A stretch of 64,000 nucleotides of DNA from Scybalomonas sp905214925 (lineage in GTDB: Bacteria > Bacillota > Clostridia > Lachnospirales > Lachnospiraceae), in contig CAJMOB010000005.1 of the NCBI GenBank assembly GCA_905214925.1, forward strand, positions 83,031-147,030, given 5' to 3'. This document shows positions 1 to 8,748 of this stretch, in pieces. Each line of letters begins with the position of its first letter. Within the stretch, counting starts at the first letter, position 1. The notes under the pieces are model-generated. The model had not been told where the DNA came from, did no database searches, and saw only the letters and a list, made by a program, of their open reading frames with translations. The position numbers were made by a program, and so were the translations under genes.

Positions 1-616
1 TTAATACCGCGCCCAAAATCCTACAACCACTTTTATTCAACTGGTCTTTCGCTTTTTTTGCTACTTTATAACTAACTGCGCCACTTTCTATTACTAAAAT
101 GGCCCCATCACATTTTTGCGCTACCACAGCCGCATCAATTAAATTTCCAATTGGAGGCGTATCCAAAAGTATATAATCATACCTCATTTTTAATTCCTCT
201 AACATTTCTCCAAATATACTCTCTCCTAAGAGTTCTGATGGATTTGGAGCAACTGGACCAGCAAAAATTATATCTAAATTTTGAAAATTGGTTTCATAAA
301 TAATCAATTGCTTCTCTACCTGTCCGCTTAAATATTGCGTCAATCCTTTTACTTTTTTACGAATCCCATATCGTGTAACATAGACTGACTTTCTAATATC
401 TGCATCAACTAACAATACTCTTTTCCCTGCATTTCCTATTTCTCTTGCAAGGCTAAGTGCAATATCACTTTTTCCTTCATTAGGATAACAGCTAGTAAAC
501 ATGACCATCTGGACTTGTTTGCCCATAAATAATAGATTGGTACGAAGTGTTTTAATCGCTTCTTCATAAAAATAATCCGATTTTTTTGGATCGTGCATTT
601 CTACTCTTAGTTCCAT
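1..616 (-). CDS. Exopolysaccharide tyrosine autokinase (BY-kinase, CpsD/CapB-like), cut by window edge
   Basis: Translating the minus strand from the ATG at 616 gives about 205 residues that run off the left edge without a stop. Residues 40-51 hold a Walker A motif (PNEGKSD, with Asp where Ser/Thr is usual), residues 67-73 the Walker A' motif VLLVDAD, and LLDTPP near residue 145 the Walker B. This order is that of bacterial tyrosine kinases that pair with a Wzz-type membrane partner to control capsule chain length. The ATG overlaps the TGA stop of the Wzz-like gene (ATGA), so the two are translationally coupled. The tyrosine-rich C-terminal tail lies outside the window and cannot be checked. 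Role is inferred from family and partner. Confidence 0.85.
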   Translation of the reverse strand, partial: MELRVEMHDPKKSDYFYEEAIKTLRTNLLFMGKQVQMVMFTSCYPNEGKSDIALSLAREIGNAGKRVLLVDADIRKSVYVTRYGIRKKVKGLTQYLSGQVEKQLIIYETNFQNLDIIFAGPVAPNPSELLGESIFGEMLEELKMRYDYILLDTPPIGNLIDAAVVAQKCDGAILVIESGAVSYKVAKKAKDQLNKSGCRILGAVL

Positions 617-1359
617 CACTTATTCCCCTTCTTTTTCCTCTTTGTTTTTCTTCCATTCTTACCTCGAAAGTTAATATAATCTTTTCTATCTGGAACTACT
701 GCCAAAGTAGAAAGTTCTAAATATTTTATAATATCATCTTCTGTTTTAATCGTATCATTTAAAACTTCCAAAATAACAATAACGGCAATGCAACCCATTG
801 CTCCAATTAAGATACTAATTAAGACAATTTTTATCATATTCGGACTTGTCCGCTCAGTTGGTATCTCACCTTCCTCAATAATCTTAGGAGGAACTACTTC
901 CATTTTATCTCCAATATAGGCGGAAGATACATTTGCCAACTCATCTACAATATCTTTGGCTAAAACAGGATCAGAACTTTCTACAGAAATTTCCAATATT
1001 CTTGTATCACTTGGATTCGTAATAGTAATGTCTTCTCTTAAATCCTTATACTCCATATCTAATCCTAAGTTATCAATAACTGATTGCAACACAGGACGAC
1101 TGTTAATTAAAACCGTATAATCCTTTGTTAACTGTGCTCCTAACTGAAGATCTGCCAAAGAAGACAAGGTTGTCTCTTTTGTTAAAACAAGCATATTAGA
1201 GACAGAAGTATAAATTGGTGTTATAAATATTTTTGTCCATATAGAAGCAAGACATCCACTTAAAAGACCAATTGCTAAAATCAAAAAAAATTTGCGTTTA
1301 ATCGCAAAAAAAACCTCTCTCAAATCGATTTCAATTTCATCTTCTTGTATATTTCCCAT
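616..1359 (-). CDS. Chain-length determinant / BY-kinase activator (Wzz-CapA family)
   Basis: This 247-residue protein has two membrane segments, at about 22-45 and 175-200, flanking an extracellular domain, and a basic C-terminus rich in Lys/Arg. This is the Wzz fold used by Gram-positive capsule and EPS loci, where the membrane protein activates the cytoplasmic kinase encoded next to it. The downstream kinase overlaps its stop codon. An AAAGGA ribosome site precedes the ATG at 1359. It appears to be the first gene of the visible operon, since a spacer of about 1.1 kb lies upstream. The family is clear; the polysaccharide made is unknown because the remaining genes are outside the window. 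Confidence 0.88.
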   Translation of the reverse strand: MGNIQEDEIEIDLREVFFAIKRKFFLILAIGLLSGCLASIWTKIFITPIYTSVSNMLVLTKETTLSSLADLQLGAQLTKDYTVLINSRPVLQSVIDNLGLDMEYKDLREDITITNPSDTRILEISVESSDPVLAKDIVDELANVSSAYIGDKMEVVPPKIIEEGEIPTERTSPNMIKIVLISILIGAMGCIAVIVILEVLNDTIKTEDDIIKYLELSTLAVVPDRKDYINFRGKNGRKTKRKKKGNK

Positions 1360-2259
1360 AACTTTATTCCTTTACTATATTTTTTCATTTTTAGAATAAA
1401 TTCTCTTTTTCTAATCTTTCCATTTATTATACCATCTTCAGAACAAATTGCATATTATATACAATTTATAACGTTCGTTCCCCTATAGCAATGTATCATA
1501 AATATTTTCCTTATAACTCCCCACTCACTCCTTCAATTTATTATGAATAACACTTATTTTACAAAATAATATTAATTATATTGTTTATTATTTTTTTTGC
1601 AAAAAAACATACTTTAAACACAAATATTTATATTTGTATTTTATTTTTATACATTAGAACAAAAAACCATTTACATATGCATCTCATTATTTATACAAAT
1701 ATAATGTATTTAAGAAAATAATCCTTTTTTTAATTTTTTAGATCAATTTTATTGTCTTCTATCAATAAACTGTTTCTTATATATTAATTTATGCAAATAA
1801 AAATTATAAACTTCGTAAAGTTACAACTAAATTATATATCGAAACACAATATTCGTCAACTATAAACAGAATATTTACAATAAATATAAAAAATAATGTA
1901 AATGATAATTTTATTATGATTTTTTGCACTAATTAATTTTAAAAAAACTTTAACAAAAATATACTATCCAAATTATATAAACTAAAATTCAAAGGATGTA
2001 TGATTTTGTTAAAGTTTCAATCTAATTGTATTATTTTTATCTCTGAGATGAACAATTTCATCTAGAACCGATATTGAGGAAAAATTTTATTGTCTTTTAG
2101 TAAGGCTTATTACAAAAATATTTGATTATAATGTTTGTTTACTATTATATTTACTCTCTTTTTTGTTATTTGCTGTCTTCAATAATTTATAGTACTCTAT
2201 TTTATTTAAGCTTTTTCATTTTTAAAAATAAATGCTTTTGACACTTAACACTTTTTATT
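1360..2259. other. Long AT-rich non-coding spacer upstream of the EPS operon
   Basis: About 900 bases of very AT-rich sequence with no convincing reading frame on either strand. A minus-strand TATAAT lies at 1426-1431, but the hexamer 17 bases upstream (1449-1454) matches the -35 consensus at only three positions, so it is a weak candidate promoter for the capsule genes. A short perfect inverted repeat (AGATGAA / TTCATCT, 2046-2063) is present. Nothing else could be assigned. Confidence 0.5.
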
Positions 2260-2352
2260 TTAAGATGCGTTAAAGACATACACGTTAATTTCTTTTATCA
2301 CTTCGTTAAAATCTCTTCCTTCTTTTGCAATTAAAGATGGATTAGTTGTAGT
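2260..2352 (-). pseudogene. Remnant of a transaldolase (TalC/MipB-type) gene
   Basis: The minus strand encodes a stretch beginning TTNPSLIAKEGRDF and continuing NEVIKEI before drifting into unrelated residues and a TAA at 2260-2262. This matches the N-terminal active region of short transaldolase / fructose-6-phosphate aldolase proteins, where the segment normally follows about 28 residues beginning MKFFIDTA. Here the upstream residues are lost (a stop lies just before) and no barrel follows. The fragment sits about 110 bases downstream of the xylulokinase gene in the same orientation, where a transaldolase would fit pentose catabolism. It is best read as a decayed or deleted gene. The match is from memory of the family motif. 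Confidence 0.65.
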
Positions 2353-2465
2353 AGTATGCAGTTTCTATGATTCTTTTTTCTCTCTCTAGATTATCCAATA
2401 TGCCAATGTGATATCCCTTATAGCTCCTAATGAACTTACCTATCTTCTCATAGTTTCTATTCTTT

Positions 2466-3938
2466 TTATTCCGATAATACTTGAAATACTGGTTTTAATG
2501 CAGGATAGATCTGTTTAAATTTCTGATAGCGTTCTTCGTATTTTTTCACTAGCTCTTGTTCTGGTTCAATCGTTTCCACTACTGTTACAAACTGACCAAC
2601 AGCAGATTCTACATCTTCATATTCCCCGCATCCAACTGCAGCTAAAATCGCTCCTCCAAGGGCTGGTCCTTGTTCGCTTTCAATGACTTCCACTTTTAAA
2701 TTTAAAATATTTGCCACCATCTTCTTCCAAAGGGAACTTTTTGCACCACCACCACAGATTTTTGTTCGCTCAATTTTGATTCCAAGACTTCTTGCAACTT
2801 CTAAAGAGTCACGAAGAGCAAAGATAACTCCTTCTAATACCGCCTGTGTCATCTCTTCTCTCGTTGTATCCATTGTCATTCCAATAAACGTTGCCCTCGC
2901 TTTTGGATCGTTATGAGGAGAACGTTCTCCCATAAGGTATGGTAAATAAAAGACTTGATTTTCTCCTAGCTTTTCAATCCCTTCTTGCTCTTTATCAAAA
3001 TCTACCGTTTTTAAAATTTCTTCCATCCACCATTTATTACAAGAAGCTGCACTTAACATACAGCCCATTAAATGATAATGTCCATCAGCATGGGCAAAGG
3101 AATGAAGGGCATTATGGGGATCCACTTTAAATTGTTTGCTAGAAATAAAAATAGTACCACTTGTTCCAAGGGAAATATTACAGTTTCCTTCTCCAACCGT
3201 TCCCGTTCCAATGGCGGCGGCGGCATTATCTCCAGCACCTGCAATGACCTTTACCGTGGCAGACAGTCCTAATTCTTTTGCAACTTCTTCTTTTAACGTT
3301 CCGACAACGTCATAGCTTTCATAAAGAGTTGGTAACTGTTCTTCTGTAATCCCACAAAAATCCATCATTTCCTTTGACCAACATTTATGCTCTACATCCA
3401 GTAATAACATTCCTGAAGCGTCGGAATAGTCACTACAAAACGCTCCTGATAAACGATACGCTAAATAATCTTTTGGAAGCATAATCTTTTTGATCTTTGC
3501 AAATCTTTCTGGTTCATTTTCTTTCATCCATAAAATTTTCGGAGCGGTAAATCCAGTAAAAGCAATATTCGCCGTATAATTAGAAAGAGTTTCCTTTCCG
3601 ACTACCTCATTTAAATAATTGGTTTCTTTTGTAGAACGGCTATCATTCCAAAGAATCGCTGGACGAATGACTTGATCCTTTTCATCTAATGTTACAAGTC
3701 CATGCATCTGTCCACCAAAACTAATGCCTGCAATTTTGTCTTTTTCAAAATCCGCTACCAATTCCTTTAATCCTTCCATAGTCTTTTCATACCAGTCTTC
3801 TGGATTTTGTTCGGACCAACTTGGATGAGGAAAAGAAAGAGGATATTCTTTCGAGACAATATTTTTAATTGTTCCTGTTTCATCCATTAATAATAATTTT
3901 ACTGCTGATGTTCCTAAATCAACACCAATATATAACAT
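2466..3938 (-). CDS. xylB: Xylulokinase (FGGY family)
   Basis: FGGY carbohydrate kinase of about 490 residues, the normal length. The N-terminus carries the phosphate-binding motif YIGVDLGTSAVK, followed by GQMHGLV and WNDSRS, typical of xylulokinases, and the catalytic base region GAGDNAAAAIG; CGGGAKS near the C-terminus is the second nucleotide motif. I set the start at the ATG at 3938, six bases after a GGAGGTG ribosome site at 3945-3951; an upstream in-frame ATG would place that site inside the gene. It would convert D-xylulose to xylulose-5-phosphate. It follows the isomerase-like gene after 230 bases that include a terminator and a repeat, so it may be expressed partly on its own. A related ketose substrate cannot be excluded. 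Confidence 0.9.
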   Translation of the reverse strand: MLYIGVDLGTSAVKLLLMDETGTIKNIVSKEYPLSFPHPSWSEQNPEDWYEKTMEGLKELVADFEKDKIAGISFGGQMHGLVTLDEKDQVIRPAILWNDSRSTKETNYLNEVVGKETLSNYTANIAFTGFTAPKILWMKENEPERFAKIKKIMLPKDYLAYRLSGAFCSDYSDASGMLLLDVEHKCWSKEMMDFCGITEEQLPTLYESYDVVGTLKEEVAKELGLSATVKVIAGAGDNAAAAIGTGTVGEGNCNISLGTSGTIFISSKQFKVDPHNALHSFAHADGHYHLMGCMLSAASCNKWWMEEILKTVDFDKEQEGIEKLGENQVFYLPYLMGERSPHNDPKARATFIGMTMDTTREEMTQAVLEGVIFALRDSLEVARSLGIKIERTKICGGGAKSSLWKKMVANILNLKVEVIESEQGPALGGAILAAVGCGEYEDVESAVGQFVTVVETIEPEQELVKKYEERYQKFKQIYPALKPVFQVLSE

Positions 3939-3997
3939 AAGGTGCACCTCCACTTTTTACTTTTCTCTTATACTAACAATGAATCATTACCCTATAA

Positions 3998-4076
3998 ATT
4001 AGCTTCTCATGTTCGCAGACAGTCGCCATATGTGAGCATACATGCTCTCCCATAGCTCGTTGTCTTTGCGTAAATG
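3998..4076 (+). repeat. Family B intergenic repeat, copy 1
   Basis: Begins AGCTTCTCATGTTCGCAGAC, continues AGTCGCCATATGTGAGCATA and ends CTCGTTGTCTTTGCGTAAAT. The reverse complement of 28139-28235 shares nearly the whole stretch, and 41764-41832 shares both ends. It lies in the spacer between the isomerase-like gene and xylB and contains the palindromic TGAGCATACATGCTC core. Confidence 0.7.
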
Positions 4077-4083
4077 ATTGAGA

Positions 4084-4122
4084 AAAAGACAGGCTTTTTT
4101 ATGAAAACCTGCCTTTTTTCCT
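4084..4122 (-). terminator. Terminator of the isomerase-like gene
   Basis: Arms CAGG(c)TTTT and AAAACCTG form a hairpin flanked by T-runs on both strands. On the minus strand it follows the stop of the isomerase-like gene at 4171 and ends in TCTTTTTCTC. Confidence 0.6.
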
Positions 4123-4170
4123 TCACCCAATATGTAAATTTATTTTCTCCCTAAAAACTCCCATATCCTT

Positions 4171-5664
4171 TTATGCAAATGGATTTTCTGTTTTATAACG
4201 AACACCTTTTGGTTGGTTATATCCGATTTCTTCTACATCAACACCAATGTATTTAAATACTTCATATAATTCCTTTCCAAAATGTCCAAATGCAACGGCA
4301 CCATGATGTGGATAATTTCCTTCAATTAATACATGACGGTAAAATCTTCCCATCTCTGGAATCGCAAAGACTCCGATAGAACCAAAGGATCTTGTGGCAA
4401 CTGGAAGAACTTCTCCTTGTGCAATATAAGCCCGAAGTTTATTGTCAGCAGTGCTTTGTAAACGGTAGAATGTAATATCTCCTGGAATAATATCTCCTTC
4501 TAGTGTTCCTTGTGTCACTTCTTCTGGAAGGGTTCTTGCCATAATCATTTGATATTTCATTTCACAAAATGACAATTTGCTTTTTGCTGTATTTCCACAG
4601 TGGAATCCCATGAAAGTATCTTTTAATGTATAATCGTATTTTCCTTTAATATCTTCTTCATACATATCTTTTGGAACCGTATTGTTAATATCAAGAAGAG
4701 TTACCGTATCTTGGCTAATTACAGTTCCAATAAATTCGCTTAATGCACCATAAATATCAACTTCACAAGAAACTGGAATTCCTTGCTCCGTTAATCGGCT
4801 GTTTACATAACATGGCACAAATCCAAACTGTGTCTGGAATGCTGGCCAACATTTTCCTGCAATAGCAACATATTTACGGTATCCTTTATGTTCTGCCACC
4901 CAGTCTTTTAATGTCAATTCATACTGAGCAAGTTTTTCAAGAATCTCTGGCTTTTTATTTCCTTCTCCTAATTCTTCTTCCATTTCTTTTACAATAGCAG
5001 GAATTCTCTCATCCCCTGCGTGTTTATGAAAAGCTTCGAATAAATCAAGTTCTGAGTTTTCTTCGATTTCTACGCCTAAGTTATAAAGCTGTTTAATTGG
5101 AGCATTACAAGCTAAGAAATTAAGTGGACGTGGTCCAAAGCTAATAATTTTTAAGTCAGAAAGTGCCATAACCGCTCTTGCGATTGGGATAAATTCATGC
5201 ATCATATCCGCACAATCACTAGCATCCCCAACTGGATATTCAGGAATATATGCCTTTACATTGCGAAGTGCTAAATTGTAGCTTGCATTTAACATTCCAC
5301 AGTAAGCATCTCCTCTTCCTCCACATAAATTATTTCCTGTTTCTTCTGCTGCTGCAATAAACATTTTAGGTCCATCGAAATGTTTTGCTAATAATGTTTC
5401 AGAAATTTCTGGCCCAAAGTTACCAAGATAAACACAGAGTGCACTGCATCCAGCTTTTTTAATATCTTCTAATGCCTGTACCATGTGGATTTCGCTTTCT
5501 ACAATACAAATTGGACATTCATAAATATCTTCTACATCGTATTTCTCTGCATAAGCCTTCACTAAAGCCTCTCTTCTTGTTACAGAAAGACTTTCTGGGA
5601 AACAGTCACGACTCACGGCTACGATACCTAACTTCACTTTTGGCATATTGTCTTTTAAACTCAT
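4171..5664 (-). CDS. L-fucose/L-arabinose isomerase family protein
   Basis: A 497-residue protein of the FucI/AraA-like isomerase superfamily. Candidate metal and catalytic residues lie in SCEVDIYG, LLDINNT and the C-terminal NYPHHGAVAFGHFG, matching the Glu, Asp and His positions of fucose isomerase. It would interconvert an aldose and its ketose in the cytoplasm. It follows the DUF4867 gene after 38 bases and precedes xylulokinase, so the likely route is aldose to ketose to ketose phosphate. The actual sugar (D-xylose, D-arabinose, L-fucose or a rarer one) cannot be read from the sequence. The ATG at 5664 has an AGGAGG ribosome site. Confidence 0.8.
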   Translation of the reverse strand: MSLKDNMPKVKLGIVAVSRDCFPESLSVTRREALVKAYAEKYDVEDIYECPICIVESEIHMVQALEDIKKAGCSALCVYLGNFGPEISETLLAKHFDGPKMFIAAAEETGNNLCGGRGDAYCGMLNASYNLALRNVKAYIPEYPVGDASDCADMMHEFIPIARAVMALSDLKIISFGPRPLNFLACNAPIKQLYNLGVEIEENSELDLFEAFHKHAGDERIPAIVKEMEEELGEGNKKPEILEKLAQYELTLKDWVAEHKGYRKYVAIAGKCWPAFQTQFGFVPCYVNSRLTEQGIPVSCEVDIYGALSEFIGTVISQDTVTLLDINNTVPKDMYEEDIKGKYDYTLKDTFMGFHCGNTAKSKLSFCEMKYQMIMARTLPEEVTQGTLEGDIIPGDITFYRLQSTADNKLRAYIAQGEVLPVATRSFGSIGVFAIPEMGRFYRHVLIEGNYPHHGAVAFGHFGKELYEVFKYIGVDVEEIGYNQPKGVRYKTENPFA

Positions 5665-5702
5665 TTTGATTCCTCCTACTTTTCTCTTCCTTCAACTATT
5701 TT

Positions 5703-6320
5703 TTAATCTACCTGAATATTTTCTCCCATTAATCCTTCATAAGCACCTTCTATCTGTGCATCTTTATGAGCAAGTAACCACTTATTTTGTGCTGTCATCA
5801 GTCTTTCTTCTCCTTCTTTTAAAGGGACAAAAGACAATGCTTCATTGGTTCCTTTTGGTAAAATAACAACACAACGGAACCCTTTTTCTCCCGCATTACA
5901 TGGAGCATAATGAAGTGTTGTTGCATATACTTCAATGGCTGTTCCTGCTGGAACAAAAAATGCTTCCACTTTTTTTGTATCATACGTCCATTCTTTTGTA
6001 ATATCCTCTTGTTTTCCAATAAGTAATACTAAGTCTGTTACTGCCACATTTATTTCAGAATTTCTATGATATTCTAATGCGTTTAACTTATGGTTATTTC
6101 CATTGCAATATCCAATTTGAATCGGAAGTCCTCCATATCCATATTGTTCGAATTTCTTCGCAACCAAAAGAGATTCTAATCTCTCATCGGATGGTACATA
6201 GATCACATCTTCTGGTAATGGGGTATGTTCCATTTCTTTTCTCAATTCCGTCGTATCATATTGGGTCAATATTTTTCCATATTTACCAAACGCATCATCA
6301 AATACACTTTTTAGTTTCAT
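5703..6320 (-). CDS. DUF4867 family protein (cupin-like)
   Basis: A 205-residue soluble protein without signal peptide. It resembles the DUF4867 family, which is commonly found beside FucI-like isomerases; function is not established. Visible features are EYHRNSEINVAVTDLVLLIG and FFVPAGTAIEVYATTLHYAPC, which look like the metal-binding strands of a cupin barrel (His, Glu and Tyr rich). It is the first gene of the unit with the isomerase-like gene and has a GGAGGAGG-type ribosome site. A sugar mutarotase or lyxose-isomerase-like role is possible but is only inference from fold and context. Confidence 0.72.
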   Translation of the reverse strand: MKLKSVFDDAFGKYGKILTQYDTTELRKEMEHTPLPEDVIYVPSDERLESLLVAKKFEQYGYGGLPIQIGYCNGNNHKLNALEYHRNSEINVAVTDLVLLIGKQEDITKEWTYDTKKVEAFFVPAGTAIEVYATTLHYAPCNAGEKGFRCVVILPKGTNEALSFVPLKEGEERLMTAQNKWLLAHKDAQIEGAYEGLMGENIQVD

Positions 6321-6391
6321 GCTACCTCCTCCAATTGCCTTTGCTAGTCATAACGGATAAAAATCGATATTTATTAGCATATTTTTCATCT

Positions 6392-6397
6392 ATTATA
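6392..6397 (-). promoter_or_regulatory. Candidate -10 box for the DUF4867 / isomerase unit
   Basis: A perfect TATAAT on the minus strand lies 72 bases before the DUF4867 ATG. No good -35 hexamer sits 16-18 bases upstream, which would suit a promoter that needs an activator such as the neighbouring AraC-type protein. This is inference from position. Confidence 0.4.
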
Positions 6398-6519
6398 GAA
6401 CTATATTTTAAAACAATTCATTTTTTATAGATAAAACTTATAATATTTCTATATTTTCTTACATCTTTATTTAACATTATTATAGCAAGGAAGGACGTCT
6501 TATTCGACCAAAAACTTGG

Positions 6520-7350
6520 CTAATCTATGGCACTTTTTTGTCCTTTTTTGTATTGGCTTGGTAAAACTCCATACTTTCTTTTAAATTCTTTTGAAAAAGC
6601 CTTGCTATTTGGAAACCCATGGTTCATAGCAATCTCTGATACCGTATGATCCGTATTTACAAATTCTTGAAAGGCATACTCTAATCGCACACTTTGTAAA
6701 TAAGTTTTATAGTTTGTTTTTGCATATTTTTGAAACATTCTAGATAGATACGAAGGAGAATATCCAAAAACCTCTGCTAGCATTTCTAATGATAATTCTT
6801 TTGTATAATTATCTCTAATATAGGAAGTAATCATGGAGAGCTTGTCTAATTTCTTATGATTTCTCACTAACTCTTTTGGTATTTCTTGTCTTCGATAAAA
6901 ATTAATGAGTAAATATAATAATTTAAAAAATCCACTTTGTACGTTCCACTCATAACCGATCTCTTTTTCACAGACTCCCTCGTACATTTCTTTTAAAAGC
7001 TCCATAATTTCTGCATCTTGTTCTCTTTTCTGATGGGTAAACAGCAAAAACTGATTTCCTCCTATATAATAGTTTTCAAATAGTTTTAATGGGATTTGTA
7101 GGACAATTGTTTTATTTGGTTCTGGTGATAAAATAGAATGAACTTCATTAGAGTTTAAAAGAATAAATTCCCCCCTTTGTAAAAAACGTTTCTCTTCATT
7201 TACATAAAACGTCAATTTCCCCTCAAAAACAGCAAAAATTTCAATGGAACGATGCCAGTGCTTCCCCCTAACATAATTTCCATCTTTTCCTTCAAATTGA
7301 AACAACTTAAAAGGAAACCCTTCATTTGGAATAATTAATTCATGTTCCAT
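6520..7350 (-). CDS. AraC family transcriptional regulator
   Basis: A 276-residue regulator. The N-terminal half is a cupin sugar-binding domain (GKHWHRSIEIFAVFEGKLTFYVN, then RGEFILLNSNEVHS). The C-terminal 100 residues hold two helix-turn-helix motifs (LSLEMLAEVFGYSPSYLSRMF and TVSEIAMNHGFPNSKAFSKEF) followed by KRKYGVLPSQYKKG, the AraC signature. It lies directly upstream of the DUF4867/isomerase/xylulokinase genes in the same orientation, which makes them its probable targets. The inducer is not known. It is separated from the aldolase gene by a strong hairpin. Confidence 0.88.
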   Translation of the reverse strand: MEHELIIPNEGFPFKLFQFEGKDGNYVRGKHWHRSIEIFAVFEGKLTFYVNEEKRFLQRGEFILLNSNEVHSILSPEPNKTIVLQIPLKLFENYYIGGNQFLLFTHQKREQDAEIMELLKEMYEGVCEKEIGYEWNVQSGFFKLLYLLINFYRRQEIPKELVRNHKKLDKLSMITSYIRDNYTKELSLEMLAEVFGYSPSYLSRMFQKYAKTNYKTYLQSVRLEYAFQEFVNTDHTVSEIAMNHGFPNSKAFSKEFKRKYGVLPSQYKKGQKSAID

Positions 7351-7405
7351 TTTCCTTCTCCTTTCCTATTCGCCCAGCTTCCACATGAGGCAACGATGAG
7401 AAGCA

Positions 7406-7462
7406 AATATGCCCCGTCCTATGACAAATATTTTCACATCCTCATCATAGGCGGGGCATATT
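7406..7462 (-). terminator. Long hairpin terminator after fba
   Basis: AATATGCCCCG(t)CCTATGA pairs with TCATAGG(c)GGGGCATATT, a nearly perfect stem of about 18 pairs with a 20-base loop. On the minus strand it lies 40 bases after the fba stop and is followed by TTTGCTTC, a weak T-tract. It separates fba from the araC-type gene. Confidence 0.6.
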
Positions 7463-7502
7463 CACTTACGTAGAAAGCATTACTTCCACTATAAATAATG
7501 GA

Positions 7503-8372
7503 TTAGCAATCAGCTTTTCCATCAGAACCGAATAATTTGATTTTTTCAATTACAGTTGCTCTAATTGCAGCACAACCTGGAGCTAATAATTTACGAGGGT
7601 CAAATCCTTTTCCTTCTAAATCTTTACCAGCTTCTACATATTTACGAGTTGCTTCTGCAAATGCTAACTGACATTCTGTATTTACGTTAATTTTAGCAAC
7701 ACCAAGAGAGATTGCTTTTTTAATCATATCTTCTGGGATACCTGTACCACCATGAAGAACTAATGGCATATCTCCTGTCTGCTGTTGAATAGCATCTAAT
7801 GTTTCAAAGCTTAATCCAGCCCAGTTTTCTGGATATTTTCCATGAATGTTACCGATACCAGCAGCTAACATATCAACACCTAAATCAGCGATTGTTTTAC
7901 ATTCCATTGGATCTGCACATTCACCAGCACCAACAACTCCGTCTTCTTCTCCACCGATAGAACCAACTTCTGCTTCGATAGACATTCCTTTTCCATGAGC
8001 TAATGCTACTAATTCTTTTGTTTTTTCTTTGTTTTCTTCGATGTCAAAGTGAGAACCGTCGAACATGATAGAAGAAAATCCAGCTTCTACACATTTTTTA
8101 CATCCTTCATAAGAACCGTGATCTAAGTGTAAAGCAACTGGAACAGAAATATTTAATTCTTCTAACATTCCGTTTACCATTCCTACAACAGTTTTATAAC
8201 CTGTCATATATTTTCCAGCACCTTCAGATACACCTAAAATAACTGGTGCTCTCATTTCTTCTGCTGCTAAAAGAATTTCTTTTGTCCACTCTAAGTTGTT
8301 GATATTAAACTGTCCAACTGCATAGTGTCCTGCTTTTGCTTTTTTTAACATATCTCTTGCTGATACTAACAT
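7503..8372 (-). CDS. fba: Class II fructose-bisphosphate aldolase
   Basis: A 289-residue class II (metal-dependent) aldolase. ALHLDHGSYEGC carries the zinc-binding His and catalytic Asp region, SIEAEVGSIGG the metal Glu, IGNIHGKY and LVLHGGTGIP the further zinc His residues and the phosphate loop, and KINVNTE the C-terminal phosphate site. It cleaves fructose-1,6-bisphosphate to DHAP and glyceraldehyde-3-phosphate. I start it at the ATG at 8372, nine bases after GGAGG; the longer in-frame start lies within that site. Standing alone between terminator-like elements, it is probably the glycolytic enzyme, though a tagatose-bisphosphate or other ketose-bisphosphate specificity for the neighbouring sugar genes cannot be ruled out. 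Confidence 0.88.
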   Translation of the reverse strand: MLVSARDMLKKAKAGHYAVGQFNINNLEWTKEILLAAEEMRAPVILGVSEGAGKYMTGYKTVVGMVNGMLEELNISVPVALHLDHGSYEGCKKCVEAGFSSIMFDGSHFDIEENKEKTKELVALAHGKGMSIEAEVGSIGGEEDGVVGAGECADPMECKTIADLGVDMLAAGIGNIHGKYPENWAGLSFETLDAIQQQTGDMPLVLHGGTGIPEDMIKKAISLGVAKINVNTECQLAFAEATRKYVEAGKDLEGKGFDPRKLLAPGCAAIRATVIEKIKLFGSDGKADC

Positions 8373-8387
8373 ACTAAATTCCTCCAT

Positions 8388-8748
8388 ATTAAATTAAGTA
8401 TTGTGTATTATGATTTATCTTATTCTGACTGTTCTTATAAAACTTTAACTTTCTTATCTAGAAAATCTATCCATAGGTATTGTTCCTATTGGTTTTACTT
8501 TTCATAAGAACACTGAGAAACACTTCTTAGTAGTTTCCCATATTCGCGTTGGCTAGTCAAATATCTAAAAAAATTGAAACACGATCCACTTTTTTACTCG
8601 TTACTCGACTTACCGATTTCGCGTAAATCAGAAAATAAGCTGTACCCATTGTTCTCTATCATAAACTATGCTCATACTAGCCACTTATCACTCGTTATTC
8701 GCACAGAATAAGCTATTTTTATTTCTACTTATTCGCATTTATTATATC
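8388..8748. other. Spacer between fba and hemB with partial repeat sequence
   Basis: No reading frame of note. It contains ACTCGTTACTCGACTTACC followed by TTTCGCGTAAATCAGAAA (8596-8635), which resembles the right end of family B repeats, and a second short CACTCGTTATTCGCA segment near 8690. It must also hold the fba promoter, which I could not place with confidence. Confidence 0.4.

Noticed and set aside
2046..2063. Short perfect inverted repeat AGATGAA/TTCATCT
   Set aside because: Only seven pairs in a very AT-rich spacer and not near a recognisable promoter.
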